Below, one piece after another: positions 17,507 to 25,118 of a stretch of DNA of 64,000 nt. A model generated the notes under the pieces. The model searched no databases, was not told where the DNA came from, and saw nothing but the letters and a program-made list of their open reading frames with translations. The first letter of the stretch is position 1. Each line of letters opens with the position of its first letter. The stretch lies in NCBI RefSeq assembly GCF_000743355.1, contig NZ_JQEI01000008.1, forward strand, positions 1-64,000, given 5' to 3'. Source of the DNA: Serratia sp. Ag1. Its GTDB lineage: Bacteria > Pseudomonadota > Gammaproteobacteria > Enterobacterales > Enterobacteriaceae. The position numbers were made by a program, and so were the translations under genes.

Positions 17507-18136
17507 TTAATCTGGTACCCTAAACTTCGCCAATTCGATATTGATTTTTTCGATAGCTTTTCGCGTCGGAAAGATGCTAAATGCCCATAATCCAGTTAGT
17601 TCCATGACCACCGCCATAAAAAGGAACGTAATGTAGTCCAGGTTGTTTTTATTTTCAATAATGGAAATTGCGCCTAATAACATAAAAGCAATAAACAACA
17701 CCCCCATTATAAAAGCCATCAATCTAGTGAGAAACCAAGTTGCATCACTAAATTTCATCCTAATGCAGAAGTGTCCATTTTCTCTTTCTATATAGTTCTG
17801 AACTTTATACAATATGTTTATATAATTTTTCTTCTCGATGCTATTGAATATATAAATAAGATCTTTTCGGTTATATGTCGAAGGTATTTTTGTAATGCTT
17901 CGCATAATCTCATCGTTAATGCACATCTTAGTATAAGCTATATCTTTATCATCCAAGTATTTTCCGTACTTCGTTAAATACATTATGAGTTTTATAATTC
18001 GCTTGGGGGATTTGTATCTGTGGTTAAAATACACTCTTCTCAATGCCCCAATACAAACCACACAAGATACAATAAAGTAAGACCCGAGTTTTGCTAGCGA
18101 TTCGACATGGTCAACTAAGTATTGGAAGTATTCCAT
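17507..18136 (-). CDS. Unrecognised AT-rich membrane protein
   Basis: 209 residues, with ribosome site AAGGA just before ATG. One hydrophobic segment near the N-terminus (about 18-33, YFIVSCVVCIGAL) and two near residues 135-157 and 168-188 suggest three membrane passes, with a basic, Lys/Tyr-rich cytosolic middle. Base composition is clearly more AT-rich than the restriction operon it faces, so it has a different origin. I recognise no domain. It converges with the HNH gene. Its position among defence genes and IS scars suggests cargo of the same island. Confidence 0.55.
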   Translation of the reverse strand: MEYFQYLVDHVESLAKLGSYFIVSCVVCIGALRRVYFNHRYKSPKRIIKLIMYLTKYGKYLDDKDIAYTKMCINDEIMRSITKIPSTYNRKDLIYIFNSIEKKNYINILYKVQNYIERENGHFCIRMKFSDATWFLTRLMAFIMGVLFIAFMLLGAISIIENKNNLDYITFLFMAVVMELTGLWAFSIFPTRKAIEKINIELAKFRVPD

Positions 18137-18257
18137 TATTCCTTTTCCCTCTTAATTCCGATGTTAAAGATAAACTCATGCCTAATATACTCTGGCTCGA
18201 CCTGGAACACAAAGTTACGATAATCACCCGCGGCTATGGCTCCGAGAAAACTGTCCA

Positions 18258-18476
18258 GCAGGTTCTTGTTACGCGAAGGGGCCGGCAAAGCTATCTCAGT
18301 TGATAACTGAACTAAATACCCGATTGTACAAAAAACGTAACGTCGTTGAATGTTGCTTCGCCAAGCTTAAAGAACATCGCCGAATCGCTACCCGCTCGGA
18401 AAAGGCAGCCAGAAATTACCTGAGCATGCTTAAATTAGGTGCCATTCGGTTGTTTTTAAAGCGATTGTTAAATTAA
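18258..18476 (+). pseudogene. IS5-family transposase C-terminal remnant
   Basis: The frame reads TELNTRLYKKRNVVECCFAK, then KEHRRIATRSEKAARNYLSM, ending KRLLN and a stop. This is the characteristic end of IS5-family transposases (IRYEK...RNF-type block). The N-terminal two thirds, including most catalytic residues, are missing. Confidence 0.75.
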
Positions 18477-18541
18477 GGGACACAGCCTAGTAGTGTAATA
18501 AAACTCCCCCTTCCTAAGGTATTTATGGAAGAGGGATTGTA

Positions 18542-18709
18542 TTAAGGTTTCTTCGGTGGAGGGTCTACAGGGGTTGTCGCATCAGATGAAGGTGGCTTAT
18601 ATCCCCCTGTTGCAATCCCTCCGGGCTCGGTTCTACCCGGTTTGGCGGGGGTATACCCGAAATTATTATCACTTCCGCCATTACGTACATTTTTTATTTT
18701 ATTAGTCAT
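18542..18709 (-). CDS. Small Pro/Gly-rich protein (55 aa) paired with DUF6338-like gene
   Basis: The minus strand encodes 55 residues starting MTNKIKNVRNGG, with a low-complexity body containing YTPAKPGRTEPGGIATGGY and a PVDPPPKKP tail. A good ribosome site (AAGGA, 7 bases before ATG) supports translation. It lies 23 bases after the DUF6338-like gene on the same strand, so the two are likely co-transcribed. No hydrophobic segment or known motif is present; the protein is probably disordered. Function unknown. Confidence 0.6.
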   Translation of the reverse strand: MTNKIKNVRNGGSDNNFGYTPAKPGRTEPGGIATGGYKPPSSDATTPVDPPPKKP

Positions 18710-18732
18710 AAATATTTCCTTAATTTTTTAAT

Positions 18733-19332
18733 TTAAGCTGTTGGTTTCATTTTAAAAAACTCAACGGTTCTGATATCTGAAGATAATATTAGTATCCCCA
18801 GAGTATCCTCCCGAGAACGCTCAAACCCACCATCTCCATTTACAACCCAGTGCTCACTTAGATAGATTTGTTCTGGTTCGGGCGCACTGGAGGCAAAAGC
18901 ATCACCACGATATGCGCCACCTATTTTACTTCCGTCATTCAGGGTAACAACGACCCAACAATTAAGCCTTAAGCTAAAAAAATAGTCCCATGGCTTTCCT
19001 GTTGGGTGTGGAAGTCTTTTGGCAACAAAATCCCACTTTCTTAGTAAGATTAAGCCCCCCGGATTTAGGGAAGGAAAAACGAAAAGCAGAAAAAAGCCAT
19101 ACACATAAAATATTATACTTCCACTATCAACATATCCGTTTATATAGAAATAAAAAAACGGCAACCCCCAGACAGCATAATTAATGCAGCTATAAGCTAC
19201 TGCATCAATCATTTGCTCTGAAGATGTTTTATTAACTGAAGGTATTAACACCGCATAGACTTTCAAACTAATAAATCCGGGGATCACAAAAAACATGAAG
19301 ATAAGAATTTTATTTAAATCCAAAATTTCCAT
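18733..19332 (-). CDS. DUF6338-like membrane protein
   Basis: 199 residues. The N-terminus starts with a membrane segment ending in PGFISLKVYAVLIPS. Further hydrophobic stretches lie at about 45-62 and 73-95. A soluble C-terminal half follows with KPWDYFF, WVVVTLNDGSKIGGAYRG and a closing LILSSDIRTVEFF. This pattern matches my memory of DUF6338 proteins, whose function is unknown. The C-terminal part looks like a small beta-barrel. Ribosome site AGGGGAG precedes ATG. It forms a pair with the 55-residue gene downstream. Confidence 0.65.
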   Translation of the reverse strand: MEILDLNKILIFMFFVIPGFISLKVYAVLIPSVNKTSSEQMIDAVAYSCINYAVWGLPFFYFYINGYVDSGSIIFYVYGFFLLFVFPSLNPGGLILLRKWDFVAKRLPHPTGKPWDYFFSLRLNCWVVVTLNDGSKIGGAYRGDAFASSAPEPEQIYLSEHWVVNGDGGFERSREDTLGILILSSDIRTVEFFKMKPTA

Positions 19333-19388
19333 GATACTCCCCTAAGCACAAATCCATATGGTAAATAAGGATACCTCAAAAGGTCATC

Positions 19389-19616
19389 TATGCAAAAAAA
19401 TTTACCTTCCGCTCAAACGTTTGGGCGGGTATGAGCATGGGTAAAACAGTGGCAACGCTCACCGTACTGGAAGATCTGTTTATGGCGAGCAGCGAGACAC
19501 AACCGGCGTTAGTGTTGGCACCATCACGCGTGAGAACTCCAGATGGAGACTGGTTAGGACAAGAATACACTAAGGGCTTTTCTATAGTGCCTACATGGCA
19601 GGTTGGCACTAAGTAA
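19389..19616 (+). pseudogene. SNF2/DEAD-type helicase fragment
   Basis: The frame reads FRSNVWAGMSMGKTVATLT, then LEDLFMASSETQPALVLAPS, which is the Walker A region and motif Ia of phage-type SNF2/DEAD helicases. The normal glycine-rich loop is altered, and the similarity stops abruptly after about 50 residues. No start codon or downstream helicase domain is present. This is a remnant of prophage or island DNA. Confidence 0.6.
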
Positions 19617-19692
19617 GTGAACGGCGAACTCGCGTTGTGTGATTAAAGTAATGTAATAAGCTGGCAGATATTAACTGAAGCTGTTTTTGGCG

Positions 19693-20369
19693 GTAAGCGT
19701 CCAACGAAGGCCGTATTGACTGAGGTAGGGTAAGTTTATTCCGTTGGCAGTGTTATACGCCACGGCAGGAGCTCACTGACCTGGTTTATCGGCCAGTCTG
19801 CAATCACATTCAGCACATGCCGTAGATAATGCTCCGGATCAATTTGAGCGTGGTTTGTACTTTGGCTGCGAGGCCATTGAAGCCGTTTCGCATATCGGTG
19901 ATACCCACCACTATCCAGATTTTTGTGCACAACGGGCAGGTTCATCATGAGGCACCTCCCGTCATCATTTCCCGCAGCAGCAGACTCAGTATTTCAGGAG
20001 AGGGATTATGCAGAGTGATATCGCCATGACGAAGCCGGGCGTGGCAGACGGTGTCCGCTGGCTCGGCAACAGGGATAACTGGCGGTGATGCCTGCAGGGG
20101 GGCTATCTGAACTGGTAAAAGAGTAGGTGAGGCTTTTTTCCGGTATTTGCGTCGCGGTCGGGATACCTGGCCTGGCCTTCGCGCTGCCAGAGGCGGATCC
20201 ATTTAAAGAGTAGATTGTCATTAATGCCGTATTCACGGGCAAGCGCGGCAACGCTGCTGCCATTATTACTCGCCTCCAGTGCCATTTTGACGAGTTTAAG
20301 TTTCAATTCGGGGGAATAATGCTGACGGGAACGTCGTTCTTTAGTACTCACGGAGGTGTCCACCTGCAA
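19693..20369 (-). mobile_element. Internally deleted IS66-family element
   Basis: The left edge starts GTAAGCG, the usual IS66-family terminal sequence. On the minus strand, 20369 to about 20190 encodes the start of an IS66 TnpA-like HTH protein (ELKLKLVKMALEASNNG, VAALAREYGINDNLLFKW). After a frameshift the rest of that protein is read in another frame, down to about 19945. The C-terminus of TnpC (YLRHVLNVIADWPINQV) follows at 19736-19948. TnpB and most of TnpC are deleted, so the element cannot transpose by itself. Confidence 0.7.
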
Positions 20370-20383
20370 GAATAAGTGGGTAC

Positions 20384-20617
20384 CTAAACTACAGAGCCTG
20401 ACGAGTTAAGCCAGACGGTGCTGAGTTGACGCTTACTTTCTGCGTAGGGGAGTAGCTCTCTGAGCCTATTGTTGGGCCAAGTCGGTAAGCAGGCCAGCAC
20501 ATCGCGCAACCAGATAGACGGGGCGTGGCCGTTGCGTTTGGCGGTTTCCCTTAATTTACGGCAAGAAATGACAAAAAAATAAGTTATGCCATAAAAGCTA
20601 ACAACGCTATTAAACAT
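20384..20617 (-). pseudogene. Second IS66-family TnpC C-terminal fragment
   Basis: About 40 codons on the minus strand read ETAKRNGHAPSIWLRDVLAC, then LPTWPNNRLRELLPY, the C-terminal signature of IS66 TnpC transposases. It differs from the TnpC end in the neighbouring element, so two distinct IS66 copies landed here. Confidence 0.65.
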
Positions 20618-20636
20618 ACTGGCGTTGTTAGCTTTT
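20593..20636 (-). terminator. Hairpin downstream of integrase
   Basis: Arms AAAAGCTAACAACGC and GCGTTGTTAGCTTTT pair perfectly around a 14-base loop, and a run of T follows on both strands. It lies ten bases after the integrase stop and fits a rho-independent terminator. Confidence 0.7.
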
Positions 20637-20646
20637 TTACGACAGA

Positions 20647-21852
20647 TTACTTTGCTACGGGCAGCGTTTGCATGGCTTCATCATGTTCTAAGCTATCGAT
20701 GTAATCAGCATACCACTGCATCATTTCACGCCTACCATCAAGGTACAAAGCATGGTTATAGGTGCCACGAATGCTGTTCTTGTCGACATGCGCCAACTGG
20801 AGTTCAACCCAGTCAGTGTTAAAGCCTTTATCATGCAGGATTGTACTCAGCGTATGCCGGAAACCATGGCCAGTGACCTTTCCTCTATAGCCCAGTATTT
20901 TCAGTACCTTATTAATGGTTGCTTCGCTAATAGGGCTATTAACATCATTTCGACCCGGAAAAAGCAGGGAAAACTGGCCTGTTAGCGCCTGAAGATCGCG
21001 TAAAATAGTGATAGCTTGTCGGGATAAGGGAACAAGATGTTTACGACGTTTCTTCATCCTTTGTTCTGGTATGGTCCACAGCGCGTTATCGAAATCAAAC
21101 TCCTTCCATTCTGCTGCGCGTAATTCAATAGTACGAACCCCCGTCAAGAACAACAGAGACGTTGCCGAACGGGTGACTGCACTGCTGTATTTGCGTAGCT
21201 TACGAATGAACTCGGGAAGCTCCTGCTCAGAGAGGTGAGGGAAGTGCTGTGTTTCAGGGGTAGAGAGCGTGCTGGCAAGGTTAACAACGGGATTCAACGT
21301 TGCCCGTCCAGTAGCAATGGCATAGATAAACACCTGACTGCAATACCGGCGTAGTTTCCCCATTTTCACCAATGCACCACGCGCCTCGATACATCGGAAT
21401 ATATCAAGCATCTCAAGGGGGAGAATGTCGGTGATAGGACGTTTACCAACGTAGGGAAAAATATCTTTTTCGAATCCTTCCATCACCCATTCAGACGTGC
21501 TCGTTGCCCAAGTACGAGTTTTGTGTTGGTGCCACTCAAGAGCCAGCGCCTGGAAGGTATTCCCGCTGGAGATTTTTCGTGTCAGCTTATCCCGCTTTTT
21601 CTTTTCAGCCGGGTCTGAATCTTCCGCTAACAGCTTCCGGGCTTCATCCCGACGATTGCGCGCTTCAGCCAAAGAAACATCCGGGTAGACACCTAGCGCC
21701 AACTTTTTCTCTTTACCACCAAAGCGGTATTTCATACGCTAGTAGCGGGAGCCGTTGGGTTTGATGAGGAGATACAAACCGCGCTCATCAGAGAGTTTGT
21801 ATTCCTTATCTTTCGGTTTGCAGGTCTCGACCTGTCTAGCATTCAGAGCCAT
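20647..21852 (-). pseudogene. P4-type tyrosine integrase with in-frame amber codon
   Basis: Full-length frame of 401 codons from ATG at 21852, but codon 38 is TAG (21739-21741) where family members have Trp (pattern GSRY-W-RMKYRFGG). A shorter protein of 362 residues could start at ATG 21735. The catalytic domain looks complete: Arg in LTGVRTIELR, HGFRHTLSTIL, and Tyr in GTYNHALY. Losing the N-terminal arm-binding domain would probably abolish integration. The gene abuts tRNA-Asn, the usual position for an island integrase. Readthrough or an amber suppressor could still restore it. Confidence 0.8.
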
Positions 21853-22027
21853 ATGGGGGCCTCGAAAATCATTGAACTGAAAAGGCCCCAGGAATGGCCC
21901 CCATCAGTCACTTGATTTGGGTAGAATCGAATTGAGTATGATGGAATGTAGATGGGGGTAAAATCAGGAATATCAAGGGATTTTATGCGAAGTAATGGAG
22001 TTTGGTGGAACTCCATTGACTTGAGTT

Positions 22028-22103
22028 TGGCTCCTCTGACTGGACTCGAACCAGTGACATACGGATTAACAGTCCGCCGTTCTACCGACTGAACTACAGA
22101 GGA
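22028..22103 (-). tRNA. tRNA-Asn (GTT)
   Basis: 76 bases on the minus strand with encoded CCA end, acceptor start TCCTCTGTAG, anticodon loop CTGTTAATC (anticodon GTT) and T-arm GGTTCGAGTCC. It matches enterobacterial tRNA-Asn. The integrase lies just beyond its 3' end, so this tRNA is the attachment site of the island to the left. Confidence 0.95.
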
Positions 22104-22123
22104 ATCGTGTGAACGGGGCGCAT
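22028..22123. repeat. Copy 1 of 96-bp direct repeat carrying tRNA-Asn
   Basis: The tRNA-Asn gene and the 20 bases before it are identical to 45908-46003, in the same orientation. The sequences diverge at once outside these limits. Confidence 0.9.
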
Positions 22124-22470
22124 GATAACGACGAGTTACGGGTTTGTCAAAGTGCTAAAGTGAGAAAAAAGGGTGTCTGTTGATAGATTGAGCACTTCGG
22201 TGCGTTTTTAAGCATTTGCTGCGGCTTAAGCACAATAAAAATAACCTATTAACATAATGATATTTATCAATTCAATGTTATTATTATCCATGGCCTGTAT
22301 GGATAATTTTTAAGATTATTCTATGCTATTCTGGAAGGTGTCCTGTGACGGCGAGGCTAGTATGACGTTTGCGGACCTTGTCAAGGTTGCATTTATTACT
22401 CTATGCTACGCAAAGTCATTTTTACAGCGGTAAGACACACCGTTCCTTTGTTTCCCGGAGTTTCTCAGTA
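22124..22470. other. AT-rich intergenic region before the lipoprotein gene
   Basis: No gene is seen. It should contain the tRNA-Asn promoter (minus strand) and the lipoprotein promoter (plus strand). Confidence 0.5.
22378..22407 (+). promoter_or_regulatory. Candidate sigma-70 promoter for lipoprotein gene
   Basis: TTGTCA and TATGCT boxes are separated by 18 bases and lie about 60 bases before the lipoprotein ATG. Confidence 0.4.
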
Positions 22471-22881
22471 ATGAAAAAAACAATCGCGGTAGCCGCAGTG
22501 TGTGTGTTGCTGGCTGGTTGCCAGAGCCTGAATGAGCGCCCTAACCCCAAAGCTGCTCCGGTGGCTACGCCGCGCCCCGCCACTGTGCCTCAGCCAGCGG
22601 CCCAACCTGTAATTTCTGAAGGTACCGAGACAGTGATCAATTCTTGCATGAAAGAATTGAATGCTTTGCAGCAGGTCAATCAAGCGATGTATCAGACTCG
22701 CAGCATTGAATTGGGTCATATTGTGTCGGAAGCCAAACTATACATGCGGGTTCGCAGTGATGTGAGCGCTGAAATTCATCAAATCATGGATGCAGCGTAC
22801 AAATTCCGTATCGGAAAAACCTGTAATCAGATTCGTACTGACTTGACCAAAGCCTTGGTGCAGCGTGTTGTTGGCTCGTAA
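22471..22881 (+). CDS. Small lipoprotein, unrecognised family
   Basis: 136 residues from ATG 22471; a longer reading from 22369 lacks a signal sequence at its start. The signal peptide MKKTIAVAAVCVLLAGC ends in a clear lipobox LAGC, so the mature protein is lipid-anchored. A Pro/Ala-rich linker (about residues 25-48) is followed by an alpha-helical domain with two further cysteines, CMKEL and KTCNQI, which could form a disulfide in the periplasm. A strong hairpin terminator follows. I do not recognise the family; it looks like core genome rather than island cargo. Confidence 0.7.
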   Translation: MKKTIAVAAVCVLLAGCQSLNERPNPKAAPVATPRPATVPQPAAQPVISEGTETVINSCMKELNALQQVNQAMYQTRSIELGHIVSEAKLYMRVRSDVSAEIHQIMDAAYKFRIGKTCNQIRTDLTKALVQRVVGS

Positions 22882-22940
22882 CGCTTGATTTTAAGATAAG
22901 CAGTGCGTATTCAAGCCCGGGAATACGAGCTTACAGTAGA

Positions 22941-22962
22941 AACGCCCTCGTACGAGGGCGTT
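22941..22962 (+). terminator. Rho-independent-like hairpin after lipoprotein gene
   Basis: AACGCCCTCG and CGAGGGCGTT form a perfect stem with a two-base centre, followed by TCTTGTATTT. It separates the lipoprotein gene from the convergent fimbrial operon. Confidence 0.75.
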
Positions 22963-23014
22963 CTTGTATTTATCAGCTCTATTCTAGAGTGTCCTTTCAA
23001 TACAGGCTTAATGA

Positions 23015-23746
23015 TTAACGCTTGAGGGACTTGTTGGCTTCAACGCCGTTACCATCATCATTGATTAAAACGAAATTGACCGTGTCGGGTTGCCAGCTTT
23101 TTTCGCCACTGAGATCCAGCGTTTTGCTGGAAAATGGAGCTAACATACCAATCTCTAACGGGTGGGATTTACCACCGCCAGTCACTTTGGCAGCACTGAA
23201 AGTGGCATAATAAGGCGAGGTATTCTCGACTTTAAGTTGCAGTATGCCGGGCAGTCTGCTCAGATTGAACTGTAGTTGCTCTGGCAACTTATCGATGCTT
23301 GGCTTCAGATTCTGCGGGCGATAGAACATCTTCAATTGCAGACGGACCGCCACTTTTATTGCAGAAACACCGGGTGGCAAGTTGGCGTCGGTGGGGGGGA
23401 TCTCGTAAATATTTAACCAGTACAGGGATTCACGATCCTGCGGCTGTTTTATTTGAGTGGCCAGCAGGCGTAAGTTTTTCTTTTCTCCCGCTTCCAACCG
23501 GAAAAGCCCCGGCAGAGGCAACACCGGGACATCCCCCGCAGTCTCTGGGGTTCCGTCCGGTGAACCATCGTCAATCCAGGTCTGCACAATGACGGGATAA
23601 GGATTATCGTTCGACATGAGCAGTGAACGTTCGCGATCGGCCGCCGAGAAAACTACGCGTGATGATTCAATCATCACACCGGCCTGTGCCCAACTGCTGA
23701 GAAATAACCCACCAGCAAAAAATAATCCGATTAACTTTCGCATCAT
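23015..23746 (-). CDS. Second periplasmic fimbrial chaperone of operon 1
   Basis: 243 residues, FimC/PapD type. A signal peptide (about 1-22, ending AQA) is followed by the first Ig-like domain with ESSRVVFSAADRERSLLMSN, the LFRLEAGEKKNLRLL motif and the DRESLYWLNIYEIPP signature. The second domain follows. Such chaperones hold fimbrial subunits by donor-strand complementation. It overlaps the adhesin gene by four bases and is the last gene of operon 1. Its sequence is well separated from the chaperone beside the pilin, so it may be dedicated to the adhesin or tip. Confidence 0.88.
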   Translation of the reverse strand: MMRKLIGLFFAGGLFLSSWAQAGVMIESSRVVFSAADRERSLLMSNDNPYPVIVQTWIDDGSPDGTPETAGDVPVLPLPGLFRLEAGEKKNLRLLATQIKQPQDRESLYWLNIYEIPPTDANLPPGVSAIKVAVRLQLKMFYRPQNLKPSIDKLPEQLQFNLSRLPGILQLKVENTSPYYATFSAAKVTGGGKSHPLEIGMLAPFSSKTLDLSGEKSWQPDTVNFVLINDDGNGVEANKSLKR

Positions 23747-25089
23747 TGCACCTGAATAATAACCTGCGCTGTAGCGCTCACTTTGCCCGCAGTGACTGTT
23801 TTACCCGGAAGAGCTTTTAGCGTCGCATTGAGGGTTTTAGTATAGGTCGTTACGCCGTTAACGGCACCCCCTGAAATAGCATCATCCAATACCGGGTACC
23901 AACCTGCGCTGTTGCCCCCCAATACTGTACCACTCAGCGTACTGAGCAAGTTCAGCACCGTACCGTTAGTGCGCGAAATCTGAATACCTACACCGCTGGC
24001 GACGTTAGGATCCGTGCCATAACCGTCAGACAGCAGATAGCCGACACCTGAACCGGCAGTACCAAATCCGGCTGAGACAGCTGCTGCTGCGTTGGCGGGG
24101 TTGACCAGGATCCCCATGGCAGTCTGGTTGGCGGCAATGCCGCTGGTCAGGCCCACTAGGCCGGTATTAGCTGGAGCCCCTGTCTGGCAGGCGAATTGAA
24201 TGGTAATAGGCCGTTGACGAGTTACTCCGGATTTCAGTTCCGCTACTGTAATAAGAGGGAAGACCACCGTAGGGGTTACGTTAGTGACTGAACAGGTGGC
24301 CGCTCTGCGGATATAAATACGGTTATGCAGGTTGACTGCACCAGGCCAGTAACCGTACCAACCATAATAAATTGAATTGGAATCTGCACCAACGGTGAGA
24401 CCATTGGAGAGGCTGCCGCCACGGAAAGCGATATAAGTGGCTGGTTGTGTCCAGTTGACGACACCTGTACTGGTTGAGCCTGTTGAGCTACTAAGGCGAA
24501 ATAGTTCTACGTTGGTATTACTGAAATTTTTGGCCTTGACGAGGATCCATCCTTGAGAGTCTGTATCGAGATTGGTCAACGGACGCGCTTTCCAGTAACG
24601 GGAGTAATATTCGCCAGTAGCCAGATTGGTAGCACGCAACGCTACACCATCAATAATTGTTCGATAAGATTCTGGTAAGCCATACGCAGAACCTACCTCA
24701 TAGCGTCCTGCATAATCGGAGTCGCCATTGGTGGCATAATATTCGTACAGTTTTCCTGTTTCGCTAGCCGTGCAGCGAAACAGGATTTGATCTGAGCTGT
24801 ACGGTTGCGCACCAGACTGCAAGAAATTGACGATGCCACTTGCAATCAATGTTCCATTTGGTTGAAAGGTACTGCTGTTGACGTTAATAACCGTTTGTAC
24901 AGTGCCTAAAGAACCTGCTGCATCAACGGATCCGTCCCAATTGGCTGCTGTCCCTTTACCCGCTTCGGTATAATAGTTTGAAGTAGGAGTATTATTGATC
25001 GCGGTGATTTTGTAACATTCCGCCCAGCCGGGAGTCGCCAGTGTAATGCCAGCCAGCGCCAGCAATGCCGCAGAAAAGGTTTTGCGCAT
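23743..25089 (-). CDS. Fimbrial tip adhesin of operon 1
   Basis: 448 residues from ATG 25089. That start is chosen because it gives a clean signal peptide (MRKTFSAALLALAGITLATP, cut before ECYK) and lies 29 bases after the usher stop; the longer reading from 25200 overlaps the usher. The protein has an N-terminal putative lectin-like domain with cysteines and a C-terminal pilin domain ending in alternating hydrophobics (TAQVIIQVQ) for donor-strand exchange. Two-domain form and position after the usher are those of fimbrial tip adhesins. The ligand cannot be read from sequence. Confidence 0.75.
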   Translation of the reverse strand: MRKTFSAALLALAGITLATPGWAECYKITAINNTPTSNYYTEAGKGTAANWDGSVDAAGSLGTVQTVINVNSSTFQPNGTLIASGIVNFLQSGAQPYSSDQILFRCTASETGKLYEYYATNGDSDYAGRYEVGSAYGLPESYRTIIDGVALRATNLATGEYYSRYWKARPLTNLDTDSQGWILVKAKNFSNTNVELFRLSSSTGSTSTGVVNWTQPATYIAFRGGSLSNGLTVGADSNSIYYGWYGYWPGAVNLHNRIYIRRAATCSVTNVTPTVVFPLITVAELKSGVTRQRPITIQFACQTGAPANTGLVGLTSGIAANQTAMGILVNPANAAAAVSAGFGTAGSGVGYLLSDGYGTDPNVASGVGIQISRTNGTVLNLLSTLSGTVLGGNSAGWYPVLDDAISGGAVNGVTTYTKTLNATLKALPGKTVTAGKVSATAQVIIQVQ

Positions 25090-25118
25090 AGTTGTTATCT
25101 CACGTTTTGCTTTGAGCA

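Noticed and set aside
18091..18303. 70-codon plus-strand frame overlapping the start of the AT-rich membrane-protein gene
   Set aside because: It runs through a clear IS5 scar in another frame and antisense to a better gene.
7080..22103. A left att site for the island at the first tRNA-Asn
   Set aside because: I looked for the tRNA 3' end (CTCCTCTGACTGG and neighbours) to the left and saw no convincing copy. The boundary may have been lost with IS activity; an exact search is needed.
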